From NCBI RefSeq assembly GCF_002979915.1, contig NZ_PCQA01000001.1:1-64000 (forward strand): a stretch of 64,000 nucleotides of DNA. Direction: 5' to 3'. The stretch comes from Arthrobacter sp. MYb213 (lineage in GTDB: Bacteria > Actinomycetota > Actinomycetes > Actinomycetales > Micrococcaceae). Positions 18,202 through 27,302 of the stretch are shown here, piece by piece. Every line of letters begins with the position of its first letter. Positions within the stretch are counted from its first letter, which is position 1. The notes beneath the pieces are model-generated. The model was not told the DNA's origin and made no database searches. It worked only from the letters and a program-made list of their open reading frames with translations. The position numbers were made by a program, and so were the translations under genes.

Positions 18202-18939
18202 ATGGCTTTGACGCCAGAAGACGTAGTCAATAAGCGGTTTCAGCCGACCAAGTTCCGAGAAGGCTACGACCAAGACGAGGTAGATGACTTCCTCGACGAG
18301 ATCGTTGTGGAATTACGTCGCCTGACCGGTGAGAACGAAGAGTTGCGCCGCCGCTTGGCAGGGCAGGGTGGAGACACAAACGTCTCGGCCAAGGAACAGT
18401 CAGTTCCTGCTCCAGTTGCCGCCGCTCCAGCTGCTAAGCCAGCTGAAGAAAAGAAGGTCGAAACCAAGACCGAAGAGCCTAAGAAGGTCGAGACTCCAGT
18501 TGCTGCTCCAGCCGCTGAGGTCAAGAAGACCGAAGCTCCGGTTGCTGCAGCTAAGGTCGAGGACAAGAAGGACGCGGCTCCTGGAGCCAACGCTGTTCCT
18601 GCTGCTGCCCCTCGCACCGAGTCCGCAGAATCCGCAGCTAACGTACTTGCCATGGCACAGCGCCTGCATGATGAATATGTCGCCTCCGGTGTTGAGCAGC
18701 GCGACAAGATCATCTCGGAAGCTAAGACCGAGGCAAACTCGCTGGTTACCACCGCAGAAGAGAAGAGCCGTAAGACTCTCTCTGCACTGGAGCAGCAGAA
18801 GTCAGTACTTGAGCGTAAGCTTGAGCAGCTTCGCGGCTTCGAGCGTGACTACCGTGCACGTCTGAAGACTTACATCGAAGGACAGCTCCGTGACCTTGAG
18901 TCGCAGGGATCCATTGATAACGCAGGGAAGACCAACTAA
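18202..18939 (+). CDS. divIVA: Polar growth and septum protein DivIVA (Wag31)
   Basis: DivIVA senses negative membrane curvature and organises polar growth in actinobacteria. The 245-residue protein opens with the DivIVA domain MALTPEDVVNKRFQPTKFRE, followed by YDQDEVDDFLDEI and a first coiled coil. A low-complexity Ala/Pro/Lys/Glu linker (about residues 65-140) leads to a C-terminal coiled coil. ATG 18202 has GAGGTGACC upstream. A strong hairpin follows the gene, so it closes the division operon. Confidence 0.96.
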   Translation: MALTPEDVVNKRFQPTKFREGYDQDEVDDFLDEIVVELRRLTGENEELRRRLAGQGGDTNVSAKEQSVPAPVAAAPAAKPAEEKKVETKTEEPKKVETPVAAPAAEVKKTEAPVAAAKVEDKKDAAPGANAVPAAAPRTESAESAANVLAMAQRLHDEYVASGVEQRDKIISEAKTEANSLVTTAEEKSRKTLSALEQQKSVLERKLEQLRGFERDYRARLKTYIEGQLRDLESQGSIDNAGKTN

Positions 18940-18981
18940 TCCTTATCGGGTTGATGGCTTGAACTAAATATCAGTACAATT

Positions 18982-19016
18982 AACGGTGGTGCTCGGATTG
19001 ATCCGGCACCACCGTT
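18982..19016 (+). terminator. Rho-independent terminator after divIVA
   Basis: AACGGTGGTGC (18982-18992) pairs with GCACCACCGTT (19006-19016), and an inner CGGAT/ATCCG extends the stem with one bulged T. GTTGTTGTTT follows. It ends the division operon and lies only 18 bases before lspA. A TACAAT at 18975-18980 just upstream looks like a -10, but a transcript from there would start inside the stem. Confidence 0.75.
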
Positions 19017-19034
19017 GTTGTTTAAAGGGAATTA

Positions 19035-19619
19035 ATGGGTAACAGTGTGAGTGCTTCACCATCTAGGAGTGCTGCCTCGGCTAAGCGCTTCGCAGGTCTT
19101 GGCCTGATCATCGCCGTAGTAGCGCTAGTTCTTGATCAAGCCGTCAAGATTCTCGTTGAGAGAACAATGAAACTCGGTGAATCAATTGAAGTGATTCCGA
19201 ATTTCTTGGATATCCACTACATTCTCAACCCTGGCGCAGCCTTTTCCATCGGCGAAGATTTCACCATCATCTTCGCCATTCTGCAGGCCGCGGTAGCCGT
19301 ATACGTGATTTATCTGCTGTTACGCAAAGTAGGCACCCGCGGCTGGGCGATCGTTTTGGGTTCGTTACTTGGGGGAGTACTAGGTAACCTGACCGACCGG
19401 TTGTTCCGCGAACCAGCCTATGGCTTCGGCCACGTGGTCGACATGTTCTCAGTCCAACACTTCGCGATTTTCAACGTCGCAGACTCATTTATCGTTTGTT
19501 CGATGATCGTGGTGGCGTTGATGCTGATACGCGGACGCAACCTCGATGGAACCATCGGTGATCCGCCCAAAAACAACAAGACTGACGCTGACGACGAGAA
19601 GACGGAGCCCACGGCATGA
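19035..19619 (+). CDS. lspA: Lipoprotein signal peptidase LspA (SPase II)
   Basis: LspA cuts the signal peptide from diacylated prolipoproteins in the membrane. The 194-residue protein has four hydrophobic helices and the two catalytic aspartates in GNLTDRL and FNVADSF, plus the NPGAAFS motif. ATG 19035 follows AAAGGGA. The last bases overlap the next gene in an ATGA arrangement, so lspA and the pseudouridine synthase are coupled, a pairing common in bacteria. Confidence 0.95.
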   Translation: MGNSVSASPSRSAASAKRFAGLGLIIAVVALVLDQAVKILVERTMKLGESIEVIPNFLDIHYILNPGAAFSIGEDFTIIFAILQAAVAVYVIYLLLRKVGTRGWAIVLGSLLGGVLGNLTDRLFREPAYGFGHVVDMFSVQHFAIFNVADSFIVCSMIVVALMLIRGRNLDGTIGDPPKNNKTDADDEKTEPTA

Positions 19620-20563
19620 GCACGACTGAGGGAACTGAGATCCATGATCTCCTCGTGGCTGAAGAGGATGCCGGCCAACGGCTGGACTCGTATCTTGCCA
19701 AGGCGTTGGAGATCCCGAGAATTTTAGCGAAGACGCTGTTCAAAGACTCCATGGTTGAGGTCAATGGACGTGTGGTGACGAAGCCGCTGAAGGTTCGAGC
19801 TGGCGACGCGTTGCACGTGAGTATTCCACCGCAGTCCGACCCACTAGAAATTAGAGTAATTGCCGTGGAAGATTTGAAGATCATTGCCGACGAAGACGAC
19901 TACGTTGTCATCGATAAGCCGGTCGGAGTCGCCGCGCATCCGTCTCCTGGATGGGTCGGACCTACCGTCGTGGGTGCACTCATGGCCGAAGGCTACAATA
20001 TTTCCACCTCTGGTGCCGCCGAGCGTCAGGGTATTGTTCACCGCCTCGATGTGGGAACCAGCGGTCTCATGGTGGTAGCCAAATCGGAACGTGCCTATAC
20101 GGGGCTGAAGCGCGCCTTTAAGGAACGCACCCCCAAAAAGATTTACCACGCGGTAGTTCAAGGACTACCTGATCCTCTTGAAGGAACCATCGATGCACCG
20201 ATCGGCAGGCACCCAGGCCATGACTGGAAGTTCGCTGTCCTCGAAGGTGGACGCGACTCAGTCACGCACTACGAGATGCTCGAAGCCTTCGGCCGAGCAA
20301 GCCTGGTAGAAGTGCATCTAGAAACCGGACGCACCCATCAGATTCGTGTGCATTTCTCCGCCTTTGGACACCCTTGCGTCGGTGACCAGACCTATGGGGC
20401 AGACCCGAACCTCGGTGCTGCATTAGGGTTGACGCGCCAGTGGCTGCATGCCAAACGGTTGGGATTTAATCACCCGGTCACTGGGGATTGGGTTGAATAT
20501 GAAAGTGAATACCCGCATGACCTCGCCGGTGCACTAGAACTGTTGCGCGAAGGTAGCTACTAG
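19616..20563 (+). CDS. rluD: RluA/RluD-family pseudouridine synthase
   Basis: This enzyme isomerises specific uridines to pseudouridine, probably in 23S rRNA. The 315-residue protein has an N-terminal S4 RNA-binding domain (RLDSYLAKAL ... VEVNGRVVTKPLKVRAGD), then the catalytic domain with HRLDVGTSGLMVVAKS, whose aspartate is the nucleophile, and TGRTHQIRVHF. RluD-type assignment rests on the S4 domain and the lspA partnership; the target bases are not visible from sequence. Confidence 0.9.
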   Translation: MSTTEGTEIHDLLVAEEDAGQRLDSYLAKALEIPRILAKTLFKDSMVEVNGRVVTKPLKVRAGDALHVSIPPQSDPLEIRVIAVEDLKIIADEDDYVVIDKPVGVAAHPSPGWVGPTVVGALMAEGYNISTSGAAERQGIVHRLDVGTSGLMVVAKSERAYTGLKRAFKERTPKKIYHAVVQGLPDPLEGTIDAPIGRHPGHDWKFAVLEGGRDSVTHYEMLEAFGRASLVEVHLETGRTHQIRVHFSAFGHPCVGDQTYGADPNLGAALGLTRQWLHAKRLGFNHPVTGDWVEYESEYPHDLAGALELLREGSY

Positions 20564-20572
20564 TCCTGTAGC

Positions 20573-20604
20573 CCACCGGCTATGAGAGCTCCCACAGCCG
20601 GTGG
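20573..20604 (+). terminator. Hairpin after the pseudouridine synthase gene
   Basis: CCACCGGCT (20573-20581) pairs with AGCCGGTGG (20596-20604) across a 14-base loop. No T tract follows, so it may be a weak terminator or only an RNA-stabilising hairpin. It lies between the lspA-rluD pair and the dnaE promoter. Confidence 0.5.
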
Positions 20605-20634
20605 CAGGTGGACGATATTCGTGGCGTAAATCGT

Positions 20635-20649
20635 TAGACTGGTTCAGTG
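20635..20649 (+). promoter_or_regulatory. dnaE -10 box six bases before the GTG start (leaderless)
   Basis: TAGACT (20635-20640) is followed by six bases and then GTG at 20647, which would be about +1 of the transcript. No ribosome site lies in the six-base gap, so leaderless initiation is predicted. No clear -35 is visible. Confidence 0.5.
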
Positions 20650-23600
20650 AGCGCGACACGTGACGGATTTGTCCATCTGCATACCCATACCGAATACTCC
20701 ATGTTGGACGGGGCGGCCCGGCTTTCGGAGCTTTTTGAAGAAGCTAACCGACAAGGCATGGAAGCCATGGCGATTACCGACCATGGATACCTTTTTGGTG
20801 CCTTCGACTTCTGGAAGAGGGCTACCGACGCCGGAGTAAAACCAATCATCGGCGTAGAAGCCTATGTAACTCCTGGCACGGCGAGAAACGATAAGACTCG
20901 TGTGAAATGGCGCACCGACGAATCCCAAAAGGGTGACGACGTCTCCGGTGGTGGTCTGTATAACCATATGACCTTGCTGTCTTACAACAACAAGGGCATG
21001 GACAACCTCTTCAAGGGATCCTCGCGGGCGTCCCTAGACTCAGTCTTTGGCAAATACCCACGCTGGGACCGCGAACTGCTCAACGAGCATTCCGAGGGCC
21101 TGATCGCCACCACAGGTTGCCCCTCAGGTGAAGTCCAGACCAAACTGCGTCTGGGCCAGTATGACGCCGCCAAGGCTGCAGCCGCCGAGCTTCAAGACTT
21201 GTTCGGAAAAGAAAATTATTTCTGCGAGATCATGGACCACGGTCTAGAGATTGAACGTAGAATCACCAAGGATCTGCTGCGTCTGGCCCGCGAACTAGAC
21301 ATTCCGCTCGTTGCCACCAACGATCTTCACTACACCCACGAAGCCGACTCGAAGGCCCACGAGGCGCTACTGGCCATCAACTCCGGTTCCACTCTCGACG
21401 AACCGACCTATGACCAGGGCGGCAGCCGATTCGCATTCTCTGGGTCCGGCTATTACCTCAAGAGTGCACGCGAAATGCGTGAGTTGTTCAAGGAACACCC
21501 GGAAGCGTGTGACAACACCCTTGAAATCGCTGACCGTGTTGATCTTTCTTTCGACACCAACGCGAACTACATGCCTAAATTCCCTTGCCCGCCGGGAGAA
21601 GACGAAACCAGCTGGCTGATTAAGGAAGTAGACAAGGGACTGCACTATAGGTACCCCAATGGCATCCCTGAAGACTCACGTAGACAGGCCGACTACGAGC
21701 TTGACGTCATCATCAAGATGGGATTCCCCGGCTACTTCCTAGTCGTCGCCGACTTTATTAACTGGTCAAAAAGCAATGGCATCCGCGTGGGTCCAGGCCG
21801 TGGTTCCGGTGCCGGTTCCATGGTTGCCTACGCGATGCGTATTACTGACCTGGATCCTTTGGTACACGGGTTGATCTTTGAGCGTTTCCTGAACCCGGAA
21901 CGTGTTTCCATGCCCGACTTCGACGTGGACTTCGATGATAGGCGCCGCTCGGAAGTCATCAAGTATGTGACCGAAAAGTATGGCGACGAACGTGTTTCAA
22001 TGATTGTCACCTATGGTTCCATCAAGACCAAGCAGGCCTTGAAGGACTCCTCTCGTGTGCTGGGCTACCCATTTAGCATGGGTGAGACCTTGACCAAAGC
22101 CCTGCCACCGGCGGTGATGGCCAAAGATATCCCGCTGAACGATATTGATAACCCAGATTCAAAGCGTTATTCAGAGGCCGGAGATTTCCGTAATCTGGTG
22201 GCCAACGACCCAGAAGCCGCGCGCGTTTTCGAAACGGCCAAGGGCATTGAAGGGCTGAAGCGTCAGTGGGGAGTTCACGCCGCCGGCGTGATCATGAGCT
22301 CGGATCCGATCATCGACGTCATTCCGATCATGCGCCGTATCCAAGACGGCCAGGTTATTACCCAGTTCGATTACCCGACCTGTGAAGGTTTGGGCTTGAT
22401 CAAGATGGACTTCTTGGGGTTGCGTAACCTCACCATCATTTCCGATGCGTTAGAAAACATCACGTACAACACCGGTGATGAGCTAGACCTCGAGGTACTG
22501 ACGCTCGAAGACACTGAAGCCTATAACCTGCTAGCACGTGGTGACACCCTTGGCGTGTTCCAGCTCGATGGTGGGCCAATGCGCTCACTGTTGAAAATGA
22601 TGCGCCCGGATAACTTCGAAGATATCTCCGCTGTGATCGCCTTGTACCGACCAGGTCCTATGGGCGCTAACTCGCATACAAACTATGCGTTGCGTAAAAC
22701 CGGGTTGCAGGATGTCACCCCGATTCACCCGGAACTTGCTGAACCACTAGCCGATATTCTTGGCGGAACCTACGGCCTGATTGTGTATCAGGAGCAGGTT
22801 ATGGCGATCGCGCAGAAGCTTGCCGGGTACTCGCTGGGCCAAGCAGATATTCTGCGCCGTGCCATGGGTAAAAAGAAGAAGTCAGAACTGGATAAGCAGT
22901 TCGCCGGCTTCAAGCAGGGTATGAATGACAATGGATATTCAGACGCAGCGGTGAAAACCCTGTGGGATATTTTGCTGCCGTTCTCCGACTACGCGTTCAA
23001 CAAAGCCCACTCAGCTGCTTATGGTGTGGTGTCTTACTGGACCGCATACCTCAAGGCGCACTACCCGGCCGAATATATGGCCGCATTGCTCACCTCGGTG
23101 GGCGATGACAAGGACAAGCTTGCGCTGTACCTGAACGAATGCCGGCACATCGGCATCACCGTGCTTCCCCCAGATGTTAATGAATCAGCACTGAACTTCA
23201 CCCCTGTGGGTAAAGACATCCGCTTCGGCATGGGCGCAATCCGTAACGTCGGTGCTAACGCGGTGGCCGGCATGGTTGAGGCGCGCACTGAAAAGGGCGC
23301 GTACCGAGACTTCAGCGACTTCTTGAGCAAGGTCCCTGCAGTGGTCTGCAACAAACGCACCATTGAGTCCTTGATTAAGGCCGGTGCTTTCGACTCGATG
23401 AAGCACCCGCGTCGTGCTCTGGTGGCCATTCACGAAGAAGCCGTCGACTCGGTCATTCAGCTCAAGCGCAACGAAGCAGCGAACCAGTTTGATCTGTTTA
23501 GCGCGCTGGACACCTCCGAAGTTTCAGATGCGATGACGGTAGCAATTCCTGATCTTCCCGACTGGGAGAAGAAGGAAAAGCTTGCCTACGAACGAGATAT

Positions 23601-24210
23601 GCTCGGTCTTTACGTCTCGGATCATCCGCTCCAAGGTTTGGGCTCCGCCCTTGATCAGTACGCGGATATGCCGGTGACGAGCGTGTTATCCGATGAAGGG
23701 CCAGCGGACGGGCATGTCATTTCCATAGCCGGCATGATCAGTGGGCTGCAGCGACGTATTGCCAAAAAATCTGGCAACCCTTACGCACGCAGTGAAATTG
23801 AGGACCTTTCCGGTTCCATGGAAGTGATGTTCTTCGGTCAGGCCTACCAGCCAATCGCCGAGATTCTCGCCGATGACTTGATTGTGGTGATCAAGGGACG
23901 TGTACAGCGCCGCGACGATGGATCGATCACACTTAACGCCCAAGAAATGATGATCCCCGAGCTTTCTGATACCTCAGGAACCGGACCGGTGGTTATTGGT
24001 ATACCTACGCATAAAGCCACCGAGACGCTGATTCAGAAACTTGGAGATGTGCTTCGCACCCATAGTGGAAACACCGAAGTGCGGGTAAAGCTCAGCGGTA
24101 GCCGTGGCACCTCGTTGATGCGGCTGGGTATGAATTTCAGGGTCAATCCGAACCCAGCACTCTTCGGAGATTTGAAGGTGCTGCTCGGCCCGGCCTGCCT
24201 GGACGTGTAG
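20647..24210 (+). CDS. dnaE: DNA polymerase III subunit alpha, DnaE1 type
   Basis: This is the replicative polymerase, 1187 residues. The N-terminal PHP domain opens with LHTHTEYSMLDG and keeps the apparent metal ligands in TDHG, GVEAY, NHMTLLS, TTGCPSGE and NDLHY. A proofreading PHP site like that of mycobacterial DnaE1 is therefore likely. The C-family active site has PDFDVDF (aspartates 426 and 428) and KMDFLGLRNL. The C-terminal part has the helix-hairpin-helix and OB folds. GTG 20647 lies six bases after a -10 box and has no ribosome site, so a leaderless mRNA is likely. Confidence 0.97.
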   Translation: MSATRDGFVHLHTHTEYSMLDGAARLSELFEEANRQGMEAMAITDHGYLFGAFDFWKRATDAGVKPIIGVEAYVTPGTARNDKTRVKWRTDESQKGDDVSGGGLYNHMTLLSYNNKGMDNLFKGSSRASLDSVFGKYPRWDRELLNEHSEGLIATTGCPSGEVQTKLRLGQYDAAKAAAAELQDLFGKENYFCEIMDHGLEIERRITKDLLRLARELDIPLVATNDLHYTHEADSKAHEALLAINSGSTLDEPTYDQGGSRFAFSGSGYYLKSAREMRELFKEHPEACDNTLEIADRVDLSFDTNANYMPKFPCPPGEDETSWLIKEVDKGLHYRYPNGIPEDSRRQADYELDVIIKMGFPGYFLVVADFINWSKSNGIRVGPGRGSGAGSMVAYAMRITDLDPLVHGLIFERFLNPERVSMPDFDVDFDDRRRSEVIKYVTEKYGDERVSMIVTYGSIKTKQALKDSSRVLGYPFSMGETLTKALPPAVMAKDIPLNDIDNPDSKRYSEAGDFRNLVANDPEAARVFETAKGIEGLKRQWGVHAAGVIMSSDPIIDVIPIMRRIQDGQVITQFDYPTCEGLGLIKMDFLGLRNLTIISDALENITYNTGDELDLEVLTLEDTEAYNLLARGDTLGVFQLDGGPMRSLLKMMRPDNFEDISAVIALYRPGPMGANSHTNYALRKTGLQDVTPIHPELAEPLADILGGTYGLIVYQEQVMAIAQKLAGYSLGQADILRRAMGKKKKSELDKQFAGFKQGMNDNGYSDAAVKTLWDILLPFSDYAFNKAHSAAYGVVSYWTAYLKAHYPAEYMAALLTSVGDDKDKLALYLNECRHIGITVLPPDVNESALNFTPVGKDIRFGMGAIRNVGANAVAGMVEARTEKGAYRDFSDFLSKVPAVVCNKRTIESLIKAGAFDSMKHPRRALVAIHEEAVDSVIQLKRNEAANQFDLFSALDTSEVSDAMTVAIPDLPDWEKKEKLAYERDMLGLYVSDHPLQGLGSALDQYADMPVTSVLSDEGPADGHVISIAGMISGLQRRIAKKSGNPYARSEIEDLSGSMEVMFFGQAYQPIAEILADDLIVVIKGRVQRRDDGSITLNAQEMMIPELSDTSGTGPVVIGIPTHKATETLIQKLGDVLRTHSGNTEVRVKLSGSRGTSLMRLGMNFRVNPNPALFGDLKVLLGPACLDV

Positions 24211-24226
24211 CAACCGCACGACGTAT

Positions 24227-24263
24227 GACCGGATGGGGTAACTTATGGGAACCCAATCCGGTC
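24227..24263 (+). terminator. Terminator hairpin after dnaE
   Basis: GACCGGAT (24227-24234) pairs with ATCCGGTC (24256-24263), and GGGT/ACCC continue the stem inward past one mismatch. TTACACG follows rather than a T run. The 3' arm lies directly upstream of the hisD -10 box. Confidence 0.7.
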
Positions 24264-24271
24264 TTACACGT

Positions 24272-24286
24272 TAAACTGGGGTGGTG
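24272..24286 (+). promoter_or_regulatory. hisD -10 box with leaderless GTG start
   Basis: TAAACT (24272-24277) is followed by GGG, GTG (24281) and GTG (24284). The second GTG starts exactly six bases after the -10, the same spacing as at dnaE and at the RDD gene. A convincing -35 is absent because the dnaE terminator occupies that place. Confidence 0.5.
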
Positions 24287-25636
24287 ACCTTAAACCCAGA
24301 TACCGATTTTTCCGAACTCGCGACCATCGATTGGCGTGGAGCGAAACTCAACCGTGCTCAGCTCAAAGCCAAGATGCCTCGACCTGAAATGAATTCGCAG
24401 ACGGCCGCCGAGGTCGTCCAGCAAATCATCAACGACGTGCGTGAACATGGCATGGAGACGCTCAAGGACCTCGCCAAGCGGTTCGATAAGGTTGAACTGG
24501 AACATACCCGGGTCCCACAAGCTGAACTAGACCGAGCCTTGAACGAGCTTGATCCGCAGGTTCGCTTGGCTTTAGAAGAGTCCATCAAGCGCGCACGCGT
24601 CTTTGCTCAGGCCCAGTTGCCGCAGGACGCCACCGTTGAATATGGCCACGGTGGAACCGTGACGCAACGCTGGGTTCCGGTGCGACGCGTCGGACTCTAT
24701 GTCCCAGGTGGATTGGCTGTGTACCCTTCCTCGGTCATCATGAACACTATTCCGGCACAGGCTGCAGGGGTCACCTCGCTCGCGCTGGCAAGCCCACCAC
24801 AGGCGGATTTTGGCGGACTGCCACACCCTACGATCTTGGCTGCAGCGAAGCTGTTGGGAATTACCGAGGTACACGCAATGGGCGGGGCCCAAGCCGTGGC
24901 GGCATTCGCCTACGGGGTGCAGGTGCCCAATGATCAGCGTGGAGATATTGAACCGGTAGACGTTATTTCAGGTCCGGGCAATGTTTTTGTGGCCACCGCG
25001 AAGCGCTTGGTAAAAGGCGTCGTCGGTATCGACGCGGAGGCCGGACCCACTGAAATTGCGATTTTGGCCGATGAAACTGCCAACGCATCATTTGTTGCCG
25101 CGGATATGATCTCGCAAGCCGAACACGACGCTAATGCGGCGGCCGTGCTGGTGACCGATTCACCGGCTCTCGCCACCGCGGTGCGCGCCGAACTTGCCAC
25201 GCAAGTCGCAGCCACAAAACACACAGAACGCGTCCAGCAAGCACTGTCTGGTGCACAGTCCGCAATCATCTTGGTTGATGACCTGGTCCAGGGCGTTGAA
25301 GTGTGTAATGCCTACGCGGCTGAGCACTTGGAAGTACTGACCAGAAACGCCGCCGAGGTGGCAACGCAGATCAATGCTGCCGGGGCGATTTTTGTCGGAG
25401 AATTTGCTCCGGTTTCCCTCGGGGACTATTGCGCAGGCTCAAATCACGTGTTGCCAACCAGTGGCACCGCATTGCACGCGTCGGGGCTGAACGTGAATAC
25501 GTTCCTCAAAGCCATCCAGGTGATCAACTACGACAAGAGTGCGCTTGCAGAGGTGGCCAATCACGTGATCAATCTTGCCAATGCGGAGGACCTCCCAGCA
25601 CACGGTGACGCGGTCGCGGTGCGTCAAGCCCATTAG
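24284..25636 (+). CDS. hisD: Histidinol dehydrogenase
   Basis: HisD carries out the last two steps of histidine synthesis, oxidising L-histidinol to histidine with two NAD. The 450-residue protein has the signature region DVISGPGNVFVATAKRLVKGVVGIDAEAGPTE (shown in part: GPGNVFVATAKRL), the zinc/histidine motifs SQAEHDANAA and AEHLEVL, and GSNHVLPT. Two GTGs lie back to back (24281, 24284). I choose the second because it sits six bases after the -10 box. No other his gene follows; nrdR is next. Confidence 0.94.
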   Translation: MTLNPDTDFSELATIDWRGAKLNRAQLKAKMPRPEMNSQTAAEVVQQIINDVREHGMETLKDLAKRFDKVELEHTRVPQAELDRALNELDPQVRLALEESIKRARVFAQAQLPQDATVEYGHGGTVTQRWVPVRRVGLYVPGGLAVYPSSVIMNTIPAQAAGVTSLALASPPQADFGGLPHPTILAAAKLLGITEVHAMGGAQAVAAFAYGVQVPNDQRGDIEPVDVISGPGNVFVATAKRLVKGVVGIDAEAGPTEIAILADETANASFVAADMISQAEHDANAAAVLVTDSPALATAVRAELATQVAATKHTERVQQALSGAQSAIILVDDLVQGVEVCNAYAAEHLEVLTRNAAEVATQINAAGAIFVGEFAPVSLGDYCAGSNHVLPTSGTALHASGLNVNTFLKAIQVINYDKSALAEVANHVINLANAEDLPAHGDAVAVRQAH

Positions 25637-25640
25637 ACGC

Positions 25641-25646
25641 TAAACT
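25641..25646 (+). promoter_or_regulatory. Likely -10 box of nrdR
   Basis: TAAACT (25641-25646) lies five bases after the hisD stop, giving a transcript that starts near 25652 and a leader of about 70 bases before the nrdR ATG. A GTG at 25652 opens a 32-codon out-of-frame reading frame across the nrdR start. Confidence 0.4.
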
Positions 25647-25721
25647 GTTAGGTGACGTGTGTGAATTTCTATACGCCGACGGCGTTGGTTAGCACCACGA
25701 TCGCAAAAAGTTGGAGGTGTC

Positions 25722-26210
25722 ATGAATTGCCCTTATTGTCGCAACGCTGATTCGCGTGTGGTCGATAGTCGAGTCGCCGATGATGGCGTATCCATTCGAC
25801 GTCGTCGTCAGTGCACCGAATGCTCGCGTCGTTTTACCACCACTGAAACTGCTGCGTTGAACGTGTTGAAGCAGTCTGGCGCGGTTGAACCTTTCTCGCG
25901 CCACAAGGTCATCAACGGCGTGCGTAAGGCATGCCAAGGACGCCCAGTCACTGATCACGATTTGGCCATCCTTGCCCAAGAGGTTGAGGAAACGGTCCGC
26001 ACTTCAGGTGCAGCGGAAATTCCCGCGCATCAGGTCGGGCTGGCCATCCTTGAGCCGTTGTCACGTCTGGACGAGGTTGCATACCTGAGATTTGCCAGCG
26101 TTTATCACAATTTCCAGTCGCTGACCGATTTTGAGACTGCGATGGCGAAGTTGCGTGATCGCCGTTCCAGCACGCCACAGGGCAACCAACGCCCACTGAC
26201 AGCAAACTAA
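25722..26210 (+). CDS. nrdR: Transcriptional repressor NrdR
   Basis: NrdR represses ribonucleotide reductase genes according to the ATP/dATP balance. The 162-residue protein has an N-terminal zinc ribbon (cysteines 3, 6, 31 and 34, in MNCPYC and CTEC) with the basic RRRRQ patch. An ATP-cone domain follows (VINGVRKAC ... [10 protein letters not shown]-like [10 protein letters not shown]). ATG 25722 has TTGGAGGTGTC upstream. The reductase genes it would control are not in this window. Confidence 0.96.
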   Translation: MNCPYCRNADSRVVDSRVADDGVSIRRRRQCTECSRRFTTTETAALNVLKQSGAVEPFSRHKVINGVRKACQGRPVTDHDLAILAQEVEETVRTSGAAEIPAHQVGLAILEPLSRLDEVAYLRFASVYHNFQSLTDFETAMAKLRDRRSSTPQGNQRPLTAN

Positions 26211-26240
26211 CTTGGCACGCCAGTGATGGCGACAGATATA

Positions 26241-26286
26241 GCGCAGGCCGGGTCCCACCCCTAGGGTGTGGAGACCCGGCCTGCGC
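26241..26286. terminator. Strong bidirectional terminator between nrdR and map
   Basis: GCGCAGGCCGGGTC (26241-26254) pairs with GACCCGGCCTGCGC (26273-26286), a perfect 14-bp stem with CACCC/GGGTG inside. TGTTTC follows on the plus strand. It separates two convergent genes. Confidence 0.85.
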
Positions 26287-26314
26287 TGTTTCACGATGTT
26301 GCGGTGCTAGGTGT

Positions 26315-27190
26315 TTATGGGAGTGTGAGGATCTCAGCACCCTCGTTGGTCACCAATAGCGTGTGTTCAAATTGTGCGGTGCGCTTTTTATCGCGGGTGG
26401 TTACCGTCCAGTCGTCTTCCCACATATCCCATTCGGTGGTGCCCAAGGTGAGCATCGGTTCGATTGTGAACACCATGCCAGGTTCGATGATGGTGTTATA
26501 GGCCGGCGCCGCATCATAATGCGGAATGATCAGGCCGGTATGGAAGGCCTCACCGACACCATGCCCGGTGAAATCGCGGACCACGCCGTAGCCGAAACGC
26601 TTGGCATAGCTTTCGATAATGCGACCGATGACATTAATTTCTCGGCCGGGCATGACCGATTTAATGGCACGCTTCAGCGAAATTTCGGTACGTTCAACGA
26701 GTAACCGAGACTCTTCATCAACGTCCCCGACAAGGAATGTTGCGTTGTTATCCCCATGCACTCCACCAATGTAGGCGGTGATGTCAATATTGATAATGTC
26801 GCCATCTTGGACCACGGTGCTGTCTGGGATGCCGTGGCAGATAACTTCATTCAGTGATGAGCACAGAGACTTTGGGAAACCGCGGTATCCCAGGGTGGAA
26901 GGATAAGCTTTGTGGTCCATTAGGAACTCGTGTCCTAGTCGGTCAAGCTCATCGGTGGTTATCCCTGGTTGGCAGGCTTTACCTACTTCGGCCAATGCCT
27001 GAGCGGCAATGCGCGAAGCAATACGTATTCTCTCAATAACTTCAGGGCTTTTCACCTCTGAAGCAGTATTTTCTGCCGGGGCCTTCTTGCCCACATATTC
27101 GGGGCGTTCAATATCGGCCGGGACACTAAGTTCGGGAAAGATTGTGCCGGGAGTCAAGGTTCCAAGAGGTGCAGTTGCGACAGTAGCCAT
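26315..27190 (-). CDS. map: Methionine aminopeptidase, type I
   Basis: This enzyme removes the initiator methionine from new proteins. The 291-residue protein has the five metal ligands in the pita-bread fold: [22 protein letters not shown] (aspartates), [10 protein letters not shown] (histidine), FTIEPML and EHTLLV (glutamates). An N-terminal extension of about 45 residues with proline-rich [18 protein letters not shown] places it in the extended class known from mycobacterial MapB, which may dock at the ribosome exit. It faces nrdR across a shared terminator. Confidence 0.95.
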   Translation of the reverse strand: MATVATAPLGTLTPGTIFPELSVPADIERPEYVGKKAPAENTASEVKSPEVIERIRIASRIAAQALAEVGKACQPGITTDELDRLGHEFLMDHKAYPSTLGYRGFPKSLCSSLNEVICHGIPDSTVVQDGDIINIDITAYIGGVHGDNNATFLVGDVDEESRLLVERTEISLKRAIKSVMPGREINVIGRIIESYAKRFGYGVVRDFTGHGVGEAFHTGLIIPHYDAAPAYNTIIEPGMVFTIEPMLTLGTTEWDMWEDDWTVTTRDKKRTAQFEHTLLVTNEGAEILTLP

Positions 27191-27302
27191 ATAAACATTC
27201 TAACTACGCAATGAGCACAACATACGCTTTGAAGATCAACCGAACTGCGTGAGATTGAGCTAGCGTTGAGTCATCAAGATCCAACGACCCGAGGAGCTTA
27301 CG

